Source: Owenia fusiformis
Taxonomy: Eukaryota; Annelida; Polychaeta; Sabellida; Oweniidae
Assembly (NCBI GenBank): GCA_903813345.2
Contig: CAIIXF020000006.1
Coordinates: 18,356,348 to 18,420,347 of the forward strand
Direction: 5' to 3'
DNA: 64,000 nt
Position numbers and translations under genes: made by a program
Notes under the pieces: model-generated
The model's database searches: none
What the model was told of the DNA's origin: nothing
Seen by the model: only the letters and a program-made list of their open reading frames with translations
Shown here: one piece after another, positions 23,607 to 35,971 of the stretch
How the letters are laid out: each line of letters starts with the position of its first letter
How positions within the stretch are numbered: position 1 is the first letter of the stretch

Positions 23607-24345
23607 ATTGGACCCGAGTATCTTGGGCCGAGGTGCGGCATATGTGGACGGACCAGACGAACGGGGGATCCAATGGTCAAACTGGCGTGTGAGGTCCAGT
23701 TGAACATGGCGCGACTTCATCATATCATACTGGATCCACGTGTCAAGATTTGCCAGTCACACCTTTTAAATAATGGGGACCTTAAGCATGACACTGTTCC
23801 AATGAAACACTTCAATTTTGCCACAGGTGGAATTGAAGTTCTTCCTCAAAGCAGGGCAACCCCGATAATCAATGAGTTGTGTGGCGTTGTTATATGACAT
23901 TGCTAGGTAACAGAGCCCCGTTTGACTTCACTAGAATGTCTGACAACACTTGTCTTATACAGACGGGTTTTGACAAGGTCACCCTGTCCATCATGTCGAA
24001 ATACCTACCACATGTTAGGAACACAAAAAAACGTTCCAAAATGAACGCTTTGTTAATATTCTGGATGAAGGTGAAAAGTAACGACCCCTACCCCAATATT
24101 GCAAGTTTATTTAACATTACCGAGAAGTTGCTAAGCAGAACAGAAAATTCAGTAATGGATGACCTTTTCAAATACTTTGTACCTAACTACCTTGGGTTTA
24201 ACCATCTTTCAAGGAATGGCGCCAAAATCCATATGACAGACTTTGGCACAACTTTTTTCGGAAATGATTCAATAGCGTTAATTTTAGGCCTAGCTAGCGT
24301 ATCTCTTCCTTGCAACGATATGTCATCCATTCGCATGGGATAATG
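23607..24345 (+). pseudogene. Broken DDE-transposase-like gene with zinc motif
   Basis: After a TTCCAG acceptor the frame reads IGPEYLGPRCGICGRTRRTG, giving a CxxC, then DPRVKICQSHLLN, giving a CxxH: a compact zinc module typical of animal transposases with a C-terminal DDE domain (DDE_Tnp_4 type, Harbinger/IS5-like). The frame stops at 23895-23897; homology continues in another frame with GNRAPFDFTRMSD, LPHVRNTKKRSKMNALLIF, FKYFVPNYLGFNHLSRNGA and TTFFGNDSIALIL, ending near 24343. So one frameshift lies around 23876-23897, and the protein is cut off just before the first catalytic Asp would be expected. The function would have been cut-and-paste transposition; this copy cannot be active. Family assignment rests on recalled motif order. 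Confidence 0.75.
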
Positions 24346-25269
24346 CTTGGTCGAATGATCATATTTTGCAAAGTGGGCAAAATCGACAATCGCCTCTCGG
24401 ACAACTTTAAAAATCACTGAAGTCGGTGCATGGGACCAGCTGCTATTGAAAGAAAGTTTTGATACCATGCTCAACATGCAAGATTGCATCCCATGCATTC
24501 AATTATTCATATGACCACCATTTCTATACTGCTTCGCTCTTGTGGAGTAAACTTTTTTACTTTTCGTGGAATATTTCTTGTGATAATTCATAGTATATCA
24601 TCTCCATCATCCAGAAATGATCAACATCCAAAAATTATTTGACAATTCATTCATACTAAAGCGTTGAGAATAAATTGAATTCATAACTGATTATACTTGC
24701 CATCAAAAATGGTTGCAGTGTATCGACACACGATTCAAGTGCATTTAGTCCCAAATTATGTTGAACAGTCCAATCCCAAACTCCATTATACAGCATTTAC
24801 TTGCGAGACAATAATATCAATAGCTCGTATTTTGCATATTTTCACCTGGTGATTCCAGATTGAAACAGACATGTAATCATTTTAATGTTTTATTTTCGTC
24901 ATTAAAACCTATAAAATAAGATACCAAAAGACAACTATGCTGTATTTTATGAAAAATGTATCTACACTATACTCGAATGACATTTGTATATAGCTGGTTG
25001 TATTTGTTTTGGATAATCAAATGTGTAGGCTCTTATATTTAGATGTTTTTCTGCCATGTTATTTTCCAAAAAAATAACATGGTTGGAACATGACGTCACA
25101 GGTTTATTGCACATCAATAAATGAATGTGAAATATACAAAATGTTATAGGTGTACAATGGAATATTTTTCCATATATAAGGATTCTGTGGTCTTTTGATT
25201 CCCTATTTTTGTTTGATTTATAGACGAAAATGAAACATTTACTGTAATCCAGCTGTAGGTACGTATATT
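24346..25269. other. Non-coding stretch
   Basis: I could not find the catalytic half of the transposase here on either strand. No other gene recognised. Confidence 0.4.
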
Positions 25270-25435
25270 CACTGGTGATCCACTCGATTACGCTGGTTAC
25301 CGAAACGGTTCGTTTTGGTGAAAAAATGTCGGAACGTCGAAGGTACGATTTTTCTCTTTTGCTTATTTCGCTCGTTGTAGGCAGAATCCCCACGACATTT
25401 TTTAACAAACGTGTTTCAGTATCGTTACGTTGTTT
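25270..25435 (+). mobile_element. CACTGGTGATCC-family MITE, left-arm fragment
   Basis: CACTGGTGATCCACTCGATT through GGTTCGTTTTGG, ATGTCGGAAC and CGTGTTTCAGTATC match the left arm of the element at 30283. The right arm is missing. Confidence 0.8.
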
Positions 25436-25820
25436 TATGAAAGACAACATTGTAGTTGCTGTTATTCATTGTAGTTGAAGTCACGGGCGTTCTAATGTTT
25501 TAAGAAATGTTTTCTACGTTTTCGTACTTCTTGTAATGTCATCTCTCCTATGAACTTTAAGTCAGTGTTGACTTGTACATGCAATCACAAAACCAAAGAC
25601 CTCAACTGTCTCTCAATATCAGGAAGAGAACATGTGGGTGTAACAAGGTATTCATACAATAGTGCAAACTACCTTGTACCACTTGAAGTAGTTTCCCGTG
25701 TCATGATTTTTCATTCAGTAGAACCATGAGCTCTATCAGAGGTGGTAGAGCCCATGGTAGAACACTGGAAAATATAGGACATCGACGATTACTGAGACAT
25801 GGCGTTACTTTGTTACCCCT

Positions 25821-26594
25821 TATCACACCAAACTAGTTCTTACCCGTTCTTGCCAGTCCTACGAAAACTTCGTAAAACGGGCTCAATCTGGCTGTGGTCG
25901 GGAATTATGTCTAAAATAATTAGCTACTTCGTTCATAAACAGTCTTCAATACGTCCATCTCATTCACAGTTCGTTCAGGTCGCACCAGGTTGGTGTGCAA
26001 CGTCGTATAACGCGTCCCTTAGTCTAGAAGGTCATCATGACCTGATTACAGAACGGTATGGTCGCCATCGAATTTTGAATCGATTCAAAATTCTAAAATC
26101 ACCTTCCCGTCTGAGAGCGTTCATGAAGTTCGTAAATAGACCTTAGAAAGTTGCAGCTACGTTCATTCCGTTCGCACACATTGTAAAACCAGTTTTGAAA
26201 AACGCACTGGCAACTTGTTTGGTGTAATAGCTATATTTTTGCTACCTCGTTCATAAGCAGTTTAAACCCGTTTGCAATTAGTTCTACCTCGTTCTCAATA
26301 CGTCCTCAGACAGTTCAACTCGTTGTTAAAACGTCCCTAGTAGGATTGAAGTATGACGGCTCCGTTCGTAGTACGCCCAGCTCGTCGTTAGTAGGTTGTC
26401 ACTCGTTCTAGTTGTAGAACGTATCGACCACAAGAACATTTTGAGCATGTTCTAAGTTCTAGGGGACCTATCCGTTCGAGTACGTTCGATGAAGTTTGTA
26501 AATAGACTCCAAACGGTTTTAAGTACGTCCATTCCGTTCGTACACAGCTGAAGCCCGTTTTCGAGAACGTAGTGAAAACTAGTTTGGTGTGATA
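25821..26594. mobile_element. CGTTC-rich foldback element
   Basis: The ends are TATCACACCAAACTAGTT and AACTAGTTTGGTGTGATA. An internal partial copy of the right end stops at about 26229 (TTGTTTGGTGTAATA), and the phrase GAAGTTCGTAAATAGAC recurs, so the element has an internal duplication. It is unusually rich in CGTTC/GTTCG words compared with its surroundings. The frame at 25799-26146 is not a gene. Confidence 0.75.
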
Positions 26595-27345
26595 GTAGGG
26601 TTATGCAAATCTCACGCAGGTGATAAATACGTTCAACGAGACAGCAAAATTGTAGAAGTTTATGTATGTTGTTGATTCATGTATCCAATGAGTCCTCATT
26701 ACGTACACGTTTGTCTGCGGAAAACATGCACCGAAGTATGTAACCAAAGGGTTTTTCCTACGATGGTATGCTGAATATCTCTAGTCACTAATTGAGATTC
26801 AATAGATTTTCATTCAATGTTGATGATTTTCCCTATAGACATGGCTTCATATGAAAGCACATATAGTATACTATGTGGTTGTTCTGCAAGCTGTTAATTA
26901 ACTTTATGTTCACCATTTATTGTTATTATCACAATGTAATTTTTTATTGGTTACTCAAGAGATCGTTTTACAAGATAAAGCAATTCACTCAGGACAAACA
27001 AGTATTTCATTTCCCAGTTACATATATGTATGGGAACCGGTTGAGAACCAATAATAACACGGCGCACATTTTGCAGGTTGATTGACTTTATAATTAGCTC
27101 CATGCAAACTGCAATCAGACTCCAATTGTTGCTACAATTAACATAATTAACTAGCTGCCTAATAACAATTGTAACCAATAAGAGCCAGTCATTAACTTGA
27201 AGTATGGTTGCATAGTCTTGCTCAAAGACTGTATCCACCCCCCCCCCCCCCTCCCTGTCACCTTCACTCTCTTTAGCTGGCAATATATAGAGAAGGAGTC
27301 TTTTAAGCAAGACTAATGGTTGCAGTTTCAATAGATTAAGCGGTA
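26595..27345. other. Non-coding stretch with a C tract
   Basis: A run of about 14 C residues near 27238-27251 is present. No gene recognised. Confidence 0.4.
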
Positions 27346-27535
27346 TAGTCAGAAACCCATGCCTCTCTATCGTTTCAAAAAATTTACCCAACGTATCGGT
27401 CTCTGTTAATTTATGGCATCCATACTTTTTTGAAAGGTAACATTTTGAGGTTCAATTTTCTGCCGGATGCCCTTGCAAACTCTCATTGGTTGCTCTGTAT
27501 TGTAGCATTCCGTTACCATGGTTACGCATCTATAG

Positions 27536-28255
27536 ACATCTTACCTTGGAATCTTAAATCATTTGTACCTTTGTCATTATTTTGTCTATAGAAATGATAT
27601 TGGTATCAAATTAAACCTAAATAAATTTCCCATATAATTATAATATTCAATTATGCAAATTAGCTCATTTGCATAAATTGTGACGTCATGAATCTATTTT
27701 TGGTTCAGAATTTTCAAGTATAGCAATGTATCTTTAAGAACTGAAGCCGTACGGTAGAATTTCTTCAATGTTATGACTTTTATTCTATGAGCAGAAGGTT
27801 TAAACAACATAAAAGTGAAAACAGATTCAAAATTGGATCAGAGCTAACAAAGTTATTAAGCTTTCTAGGCAGCTACCATGAACGTTATCACTGAACAATT
27901 AACTTTAAACATCTTACCTAAGAATTGATATGTTTGGTAGCTTTGACATTATTTGGTCTATTAAAAGGAGATCTTGGTATCAAATTGATCCTAATTGAAT
28001 AATCGGTATGGAAACGATATTCAATTATGCAAATTAGCTAATTTGCATAAATTATGATGTCATCAACCTATCTTTGGTTCAGAACTTCCAAGTATAGCAA
28101 CATATTTATTAGATCCAAGGTTGTATGGCAAAGTTTCTGCATGTTTGTCATTTATTCTATGAGTGGAAGAGGTATGAGGAACATAAATATGATTCAAAAT
28201 TGAATTAGTATTAGTTAAGTAATTCAGCTTTTGAGGCAGCTACTATGAATGTTAC
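27536..28255 (+). repeat. Two tandem units of about 360 bp in the left arm
   Basis: Unit 1 begins ACATCTTACCTTGGAATC and unit 2 begins ACATCTTACCTAAGAATTG near 27909; each ends near GGCAGCTACTATGAA-type text. Each unit has a palindrome ATGCAAATTAGCTNATTTGCAT followed by a CRE-like TGACGTCAT or TGATGTCAT. Confidence 0.8.
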
Positions 28256-28899
28256 TATTTGACAATCAAAAATAAAACACTGAAATAACAAAAATGAAAC
28301 AAAGCTAATTCAAGCTTATCGAGTGAAATCTATATATTTTCCATGTCACTGAATTAGTTGGTGTATAGAAATGATACAAGTTTTTATAATTTTGACTATC
28401 ATTGACAGGGGTCAAAACAGTTTTTTTGATTTTGTAACATGATTTATTGTTTGTGAGAAAGTTATGGATCAATCAGTTAGTGAATGGGTGAATGGTATTG
28501 TGAAATCTGTTATGTAATCCATAAATTTTTAAACTGATTTGCTTCATAGGTGTCAATATATTTAAAGAGATGAAACATTATGCCTGGTCAAACATCAATC
28601 TGCGATTCAAGCAGTGAACATCTTCATGAATTTTTAAACATTATATTATATTATTATAGATTACATCATTGCTGTTTTTCATGTCATCACCAAAAGCGGT
28701 GACATATTGTTATGACGATGACTGCTGATTATGTTGCGCCATTCTTACACCTTACACCGAACTGATTTTACCATACTATATGCTTTTTGAAGAAATAAAT
28801 CTTATTTGTTGAATTGAATTTCTAGCAGAAATCACCTCCCCTTCACTCATTTTGTCAGATTACTGGCAGTGACATTAAAGATACAATTTTTATTTTGTA

Positions 28900-29874
28900 G
28901 GGTCTCAAAAATGTACCCAAAGGTATATCAACAGCAAAGATAAATCAATCAATATTTTCAGATATTTTTTGCATGGTCATTTAGGAAAAGCATGTAAGTT
29001 TTCTCTCCAATACTAAATTTTTAGTTCAGTCTTGCCTTTTTGATGCTTTTTAACCCTTTTTTATACCATGTGTTTAATTTAACCTCCTTATATTTTGATA
29101 AGAGCCTGCATCCTTACTGCTACATTGTTTATCATATATGATAATGTTTCTGTTGGAATGTTTTGAATTTCCTTTCACATGTTGATCTCAAGTTGTTCTA
29201 TGTCTCTAGGCTTGGGATAAGCATAAACATGGTTCTTGAAGTCATCCCAGAGAAAATGTTTGGTGTGTCAAATCTGTTGAATAGGGAGGCCCTCACAATG
29301 TCTATAGTAAATGTATATGCAGAGAGAAGAAACTCCTTTCATGGGAATTTTTGTGTGGCAATTGCTGTACATGGAGGAGCTCAAACTGTCTGGAACCACA
29401 GTGTTCTCATTTGGATATCATTCAGTCTCCGTAACTCTGGCAGATGGAACTCCATTATCAATTAACCGCTAAATCATTTGACGATAATTGACCTGGTTCT
29501 CTGTGATTGTTCTGCCATCTTCAACCTTGGAACTTCTTTCTCTAGGGCTATTTGAAGGAACATGTTAAGCTAATCCCAACCCAAAAGACCTAGAACAACA
29601 TAAGGCCAACACCCAAAGAGAAATTCAAAACATTCCACCTGAAACATTATCAAATGTGATGAACAATGTAGCACAAGGATACAGGCTGTCATTGAAATAT
29701 GAAGTAAAAAGTAAAGGGTTAAATCATCAAAAAGGCAAGACTGAACTAAAAACTTTGTATGGGGAAGGAAACGTACATGCTTCAGCAACATGACCATGCA
29801 AAAATGTCTGAAAATATTGATTGGTTTAACTGTGCCGTTTATATACTTTTAGGTACATTTTTTGAGACACCTTG
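28900..29874 (-). mobile_element. Degenerate Tc1/IS630-type transposon
   Basis: The inverted ends are GGGTCTCAAAAATGTACCC on the left and GGTACATTTTTTGAGACAC on the right, with inner mirror phrases AGTTCAGTCTTGCC / GGCAAGACTGAACT. On the minus strand (about 29150-29470) a decayed reading shows HTKHFLWDDFKNHVYAYPKP, then RDIEQLEI and KEIQNIP, resembling the C terminus of an IS630/Tc1 transposase (FLWxxxKxxVY...P). Stops interrupt it, so the copy is dead. Confidence 0.65.
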
Positions 29875-30282
29875 TATTATTTATCATACCAACGTATCAT
29901 AGTTCATAGATACCATTGCATTTTTATATTAAGTGTTAATGAAGCGTAGAAATGAATAGTGAGGGCTTTAACATGAGAGTTTCTACATCCATATGACACT
30001 GACATTGATATCCGCGTTAAAATCACCTATATGGCATTCATTCATGTTATAACCATCTACATGTATATGTAACATTGATATTCATGTAGCATTACCCATG
30101 TCTTGGACCCATATGGCAGTGGTTGAATTGTTCTTATGAGTATCTATTTCAGTGGTGACTTTCATTACAGGGATGCTTTTTATTCTTAATGTTTCCATGA
30201 TCTTTGTCACATCTCCATGAGTCCATGTTTACCTCACCAGTGTGATTTGACTCCCAAATATGTGTGTGACATTAATCTCCTT

Positions 30283-30818
30283 CACTGGTGATCCACTCGA
30301 TTACGCTGGTTACCAAAACGATTCGTTTTGGTAACAAAATGTCGGAACATCCGGAAGGTACTTTTTTCTCGTTTCCTTATTTTACACGTTGTAGGCAGAA
30401 TTCCCACGACATTTTTTAACACAAACGTGTATCAGTATCATATGTTTAAGAAATTGTACATATTTGCGAACAAATAGTTCAGAAGACAACAGAATCGTCG
30501 ATTTACTTCCTCACTAAAGTTACATAAACGGTTTGGGTTAAAAGTGCAGATCTTAACTATTTTTCGAAAAACCGTTTATGTAACTTAAGTGAGGAAGTAA
30601 ATCGACGATTCTGTTGTCCTCTGAGCTATTTTTTCGCAAACATGTGCATTTTCTAAAACATATAATACTGATGCACATTGTGAGAAAAAACGTCGTTGGA
30701 ATTCTGCCTACAACGCGTGAAATAAGGAAAAAAGAAAAATCGTGCCTTCGACGTTCCGACATTTTGTTACCAAAACGGTTCGTTTTGGTAACCAGCGTAA
30801 TCGAGTGGATCACCAGTG
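30283..30818. mobile_element. CACTGGTGATCC-family MITE, best copy, 536 bp
   Basis: This is an almost perfect palindrome with ends CACTGGTGATCCACTCGATT and its complement, flanked by TCCTT on both sides (a 5-bp target duplication). The centre includes the inverted phrases AACCGTTTATGTAACTTAAG and GAGGAAGTAAATCGACGATT. Decayed relatives lie at 12808-13277, 25270-25435, 34178-34527 and 61176-61205. The open frames at 30553-30940 are repeat-derived. Confidence 0.9.
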
Positions 30819-32279
30819 TCCTTGTTAACATCATCTATAGATGTGACTTTCATTCAGCTCCTCTCAGCACATCTTATTGTGATGACTTTTGGATAACTGC
30901 CCCCACATTCAGGCCTACATGTACATCTATGACTTTTTGATATAATCTGTTATATTGATCAGATCTTCAGAAACCCTTGTCTGAAAATAATTTAAATCCT
31001 TACAATGAAATAATATCTTGTACTGGTCTTCGTTCAGAATTGCAATCTATGCTCCCTAAACTACATACTGTATGCTATTTTCATTCCATATTAAAGCTTC
31101 TAAGCTATAAAAAGTGTATATTAAAATAGTTTATTCAACCTCTGTCAATCATACTACGTGATTAACTCCTTTATTTTGCGCTAAAATCTCCTGTTGTTAC
31201 TGTTCTCAGTTTTGAATGGTATCCATACTCTTTGGGATATACCTGAAATCCATCCATTTGAGACTCATATTTTTTCATAGATTTTTACATATTTTATATT
31301 TTGGAAACCCTTTAAAACAAGTTCAGATTATAAGTCCTATACCACACATACTTCCATAAGAGTTAAATGTAGGAAACCTATATGTAGATGTAGGAAGGGT
31401 TAGTTAAAGTCCTACAAAAATCACTTCTTTCAAAAATATTTTAAAGGGCATTTTTTCTTTGTGGCTATTTCTATCAATACACTTTAATTTCAGGATTACT
31501 AGTACTACTACTGAGCTCTTTGTATGGATTTTGTCATCATTTTTCATTGCATATCAAAGAGGTTATACTATGTAAAATTAAACTTTTCATTTTGCTTCCC
31601 GAAGTACCTACTTTCTGCTTATAGTCCATTTTCAGAAAAGCTATAACATAAACCATTCTAAGGTTGAATCAACAAGGATTTTGAAGGTTAAAAAATTCCC
31701 TTAAGTAGTTGGCACATTAGCTGTGTGGGCTAGCCATTTGCCACCGATTGACTTATTTTGGGCATTGTTTTTTATAATTAATTTACTTTTTATTTGATGT
31801 GATAGGGATATCTTTCTGTAAAACTATTTGTTTTGCCCACCCTGTATTCATGCTGTACCCTTCCATCATCTGTCGGAAAGTATTCACATGCTGGCGAATG
31901 ATGAGCTACAAGGCCTAAGTGTGACAGCTCCATCAAAGGAATGCATCCTGGAGGGTGTGATGTGACTCCCTCAATAATTGACACATTGGGACATGAGATG
32001 GAAATGTTAATATCTAAGTTCTAAAGTTGACACTCTATCTGTATTTTGAATATAAAATGGTAATTAAGATTTATCTAGCTTATGTCCAAATATCAACAAA
32101 ATTTTGTTTTCAGCTTTATCACGTGTTAGAAATCAAATGAAACCAGGAATACTCCTCCATATAAATTTTGTAAATATTGATATGTATATTTGTCAACATA
32201 TGTCAAAAAAGCATAATAAAGCATTACTATGTATTCATATGGATCATTGACAGTATATGGTGAATTATAAAATTGGATT
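30819..32279. other. Interior of foldback element 1, no gene
   Basis: AT-rich. A TTTTGCCCACCCTGTA phrase near 31832 resembles a mariner-type end, but no partner end was found. Confidence 0.4.
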
Positions 32280-32489
32280 TTCAAATACAGGATCGAGATC
32301 ACACGATTTTGACCCCTGTGAATGATAGTCAAAATACATATAACATATCCACATACTTACATGTTCAGTTCAATGGAAAAATATGAACAAGTCATGTGCA
32401 TTTTTACTCAATAAGATTGAAACAACTGTGTTTGTTTCTTTTTCTTTCGTTATTGTAATATTTTTTATAATTGTAAAACAATGACGTTC

Positions 32490-33200
32490 ACAGTAGCTGC
32501 CCAAAAAGCTGAATAACTGATAATTCTGATCCAATTCTGAATCTGTTGTCTCTTGAATGTTGCCTATATCTTCCACTCATCAAATAAAGGTCAAAACTAT
32601 GCACACATTCTGTCATACAGCCTAAGTTCTAATATATATGTTGCTAAACTGGGATATTCTGAACAAAAATTGATTGATGACATCACAATTTATGCAAATT
32701 AGCTAATTTGCATAATTGAATATTGTAATCATACAGGAAATAAGGTTTAATTTGATACCAATATCATTTCTATAGACCAAATAATGACAAAGCTACAAAC
32801 ATTTTAAACGTCCATGGTAAGATGTCTGAGTATAATGTCAAATAATGACATTCACAGTAGCTGCCTCGAAAGTTTAATAGCTTTGGTAATACTGATCCAA
32901 TTTTGAATCTGTTTTCACTTTTATATTGCTTATACCTTCTTCTTATAGTCTAAAGGACCAAACTTTGCAGAAATTCTGACATACGGCCTCAGTTCTAATA
33001 GATACGTTGCTATACTTGAAAATTCTGAATCAAAAATTGATTGATGACGTCACAATTTATGCAAATGAGCTAATTTGCATAATTGAATATCATTACTTTA
33101 TGGGAAATTTAATTAGGTTTAATTTGATACCAATATCATCTCTATAGACCAAATAATGACAAAGTTACAAATGATTTAAGATTCCAAGGTAAGATGTCAA
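32490..33200 (-). repeat. Two tandem units of about 360 bp in the right arm
   Basis: Mirror image of 27536-28255, with two more octamer palindromes (near 32690 and 33055), each preceded by TGATGACATCA or TGATGACGTCA. Confidence 0.8.
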
Positions 33201-33387
33201 TAGATGCGTAACCATGGTAACGGAATGCTACAATACAGAGCAACCAATGAGAGTTTGCAAGGGCATCCGGCAAAAAATTGAGCCTCAAAGTGTTACCTTT
33301 CATAAAAGTATGGATGCCATAAATTAACAGAGACCGATACGTTGGGTAAATTTTTTGAAACGATAGAGAGGCATGGGTTTCTGACTA

Positions 33388-34072
33388 GTAGCCGCATTGT
33401 GGGATCCACAGCCTTTACTATCCTTTTGGAATAGTTCTCTCAAAAGCGTTAGGTAAAGAGGGGCTCTGATAAATCAAGCGGTAGCCGTCATTTGAAATAA
33501 ATGTACAGGTTTCATCATCATGGAATTCGAATAAAATATCTTTAAATGAATTGTCATAGTTGCCATTACTGTATTTTGACAAATATCAGAAAATATTAGC
33601 TGCCATATATAGTATGAATTATAAAATGTTGTACTAGATCCTTACATTTTTCAAATAGTTGCCTAAAATGTCCACTTGACTCTATCTGTATATTGTTTCG
33701 ATTTATCAACAGCGAACTCATCGTATTTTATATATTAGTTTTACTTAAAATGTGATCATTTAACATACGGTAATTCTTTTGAACGTTTTCAACAAATTGT
33801 ACACTCCTTTCTCCAGTTCTAATGTTTGGGAATGTTTCATTCTCGTTTGCGTTGTCTTCAAAAGTGACATTTTCATGGCTCTCATTCATGTGCGCACATG
33901 TATTGTTATATTGTTGTATTTGTTATTGTTATCGAAAATTAGTTTTAGATTATGTAAGAAAATGTTCAATTTGGATAATATGTAATTATCATGTACAGGA
34001 TGGCAATTGACAAACTCTCACACGTTAAACTACTGCACTCTTCAAACAACATCTAGTTACTGAAAAGTACTC
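33388..34072. other. Non-coding stretch
   Basis: Two overlapping plus-strand frames (33779-34010) are Cys/Phe-rich and look like chance. No gene recognised. Confidence 0.4.
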
Positions 34073-34143
34073 GTTTATGCCTTGGTCACATTTCTTCCGA
34101 TTTTCACTACGGCGCCCGGCCGATTGAGTATTTTGTTCAAAAT
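34073..34143 (-). repeat. Dispersed GCGCCGTAG repeat, copy 3 (inverted)
   Basis: ATGCCTTGGTCACATTT, CACTACGGCGCCCGGCCGAT and TTTTGTTCAAAA are the reverse complement of the core at 19014-19086. Confidence 0.75.
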
Positions 34144-34177
34144 TAAATACAATGTTGAACAAAACACTCAATGATCT

Positions 34178-34527
34178 AGGCTTTTAGTGACAATATGTGG
34201 GAGCATCGAAGATTTAATGATGTTTCTTTTGCCTTATTTCACGATCTGTAGATAGTTTTCATGACATTTTTAGCAAAAACGTGTGTGTCAGAGTATGTTT
34301 AAGGGAATATGCAAGTTTGTGATGAACGATCGTTCAAAAGACGACAGTTTCATCAATATAATATCTCACTAGTATTACATAAACGGTAGGATGATTCTAT
34401 TGTCTTATTGTCATATGAAACTGACAAACGTTCGTAATAAAAATGTCCTCGAAATAATTCGTGAAATAAGGAAAAAGGAAATCTTAACTTCGAGATGACA
34501 TGACGATATTTTGTTACCGAAACGGAT
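34178..34527. mobile_element. CACTGGTGATCC-family MITE, strongly decayed
   Basis: TTGCCTTATTTCACG, CATGACATTTTTAGCAAAAA, GAAATAAGGAAAAAGGAAA and GTTACCGAAACGG place it in the family. Both outer ends are lost. Confidence 0.6.
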
Positions 34528-35840
34528 CCTAGTTTGAAGAGTACAGTGTAGTTCGATTGAAGTAGCTGCGATGAGGCTACACAGATAATTAATTGTTGCA
34601 GAATATCATCAACATAACTAAATGACATGTAGTATTGTCCGGATGTAATTAAATAACAGTTGTAGTATATGTAGAATAGAATTTTGAATAAAAAGATATT
34701 ATATATGATAGTTGATAAATCTGAATGTGCATTTTGTTTGTTCAATTAAGTAAGCTTTAGATTTATTTTATTTGAGATAGAATGCAAAAACAGCATAGTA
34801 CGAGAGATGAGCAATCCGGTTTGGTGAATGGATTCTCGTATTGGAAATGATTATTAGCAATTGTTATATTCAATTATACTCAAAAATGGAAACCGACCTT
34901 TATATAACTCATATAACGGATGATCACACTTGACAATTGTCATATCCGATATGCATGGCTTATGTTTAATACTTAACTTTATCCAACGATTATTGTGTAA
35001 TCTGTACAATAGCACCCATTGATGTTTCTGATATTCTCGTGTGCTACTCATACGGCTGATATCGTATATGTACAGCCATTTTGTAAACTTGAATGAAATG
35101 TTTTAATTTTATGAATTATTGAAAATCAACGTGTGATCAAAACCTAATACCAGATCATTTTGCCTCTTAGGTATGAAATATTTAATATCAACTCGGGAAT
35201 ACAAACATATCACTCAAAACAATCTTGGTTTTGTATTAAATCATCTTTGTGAAAAGCTGTATTTCATTTAGAGAGAATATTTTAATGCATTTTATGAATG
35301 GATTTTGGCAGTATTTAATTTTTGTTTTAAGTTTTATTTCCATTTTCATCTCCCATAAGGATCCTAATTCCCCTTATCATCTAGTAGTCACTCCCGAAAC
35401 TAATCAAAATATTGTTCTTAAAAACCTTTTGTTATCGAAACATAAATCGATATCTTAAACAAATCAAAAATGCCAATCAATAAAAAGAACCAATGGAATA
35501 ATTAATAAAGCAGGCATCACTAACGGCTTTTCGAGGAGGGGAAATATGAATATGAATTCGGGTATATGAGCTGGTATATGAGCTTCTGGTTGTTTAGATT
35601 ATCCAAAAGTCAATATAATACATTTCCCCAAGAACTCGAGGCATGGGTTTCAAGGACAGATATAGAATGGAACCGACTACAGATTGGTATTTTTTATCCC
35701 ATACCACTCTGATGGCGACGATTAACACTGATGGCGAGCGGCGGAGATTCTGTAAGAGACAGAATCAAAACATCTGCCCGCTTAGCAAGAAAGTAAAGAT
35801 TCCTGCCACATGTCGAAAGTACATAGAAATTATCCTATAT
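34528..35840. other. Non-coding stretch
   Basis: No gene recognised. The frame 34353-34745 (minus) overlaps repeat-derived sequence. Confidence 0.4.
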
Positions 35841-35971
35841 AAGGTTCGAGATATTTGGATTATCTCGAGGCCAATATACACTTCTATAATGATAACATTA
35901 TATCTGCCCGAAGGTCGTAGGTCCCGAGGGTAGACACATTATATTGGCCCAGGGATAATCCCAATATCCTT
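35841..35971. repeat. Imperfect inverted repeat, about 30-bp arms
   Basis: AAGG...GATATTTGGATTATCTCGAG and CCAATATA on the left pair with TATATTGGCC and GGATAATCCCAATATCCTT on the right. The loop holds ATATCTGCCCG. Confidence 0.65.

Larger units (their letters stand above)
27348..33385. mobile_element. Giant foldback (long inverted repeat) element 1, about 6 kb
   Basis: GTCAGAAACCCATGCCTCTC at the left end recurs as the reverse complement at the right end. Arms of roughly 1.1 kb (27348 to about 28440, and about 32280 to 33385) match in mirror order, including GTTACCATGG, CTCATTGGTTGCTCTGTATT, GGCAGCTACCATGAA and GACCCCTG phrases. TA flanks both ends. Each arm holds two tandem units of about 360 bp. 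The centre contains a transposase relic (28900-29874) and a nested MITE (30283-30818). I see no intact transposase of its own, so mobilisation in trans is likely. Confidence 0.8.

Noticed and set aside
23247-23723. Val/Cys-rich minus-strand frames
   Set aside because: They arise from the CACA microsatellite.
25799-26146. 115-residue plus frame
   Set aside because: It lies in a foldback element with inverted ends and shows no family resemblance.
30283-30818. RAG/Transib-type recombination signal ends
   Set aside because: The ends do not match the CACWRTG heptamer and no nonamer or transposase is visible; kept only as a remark.
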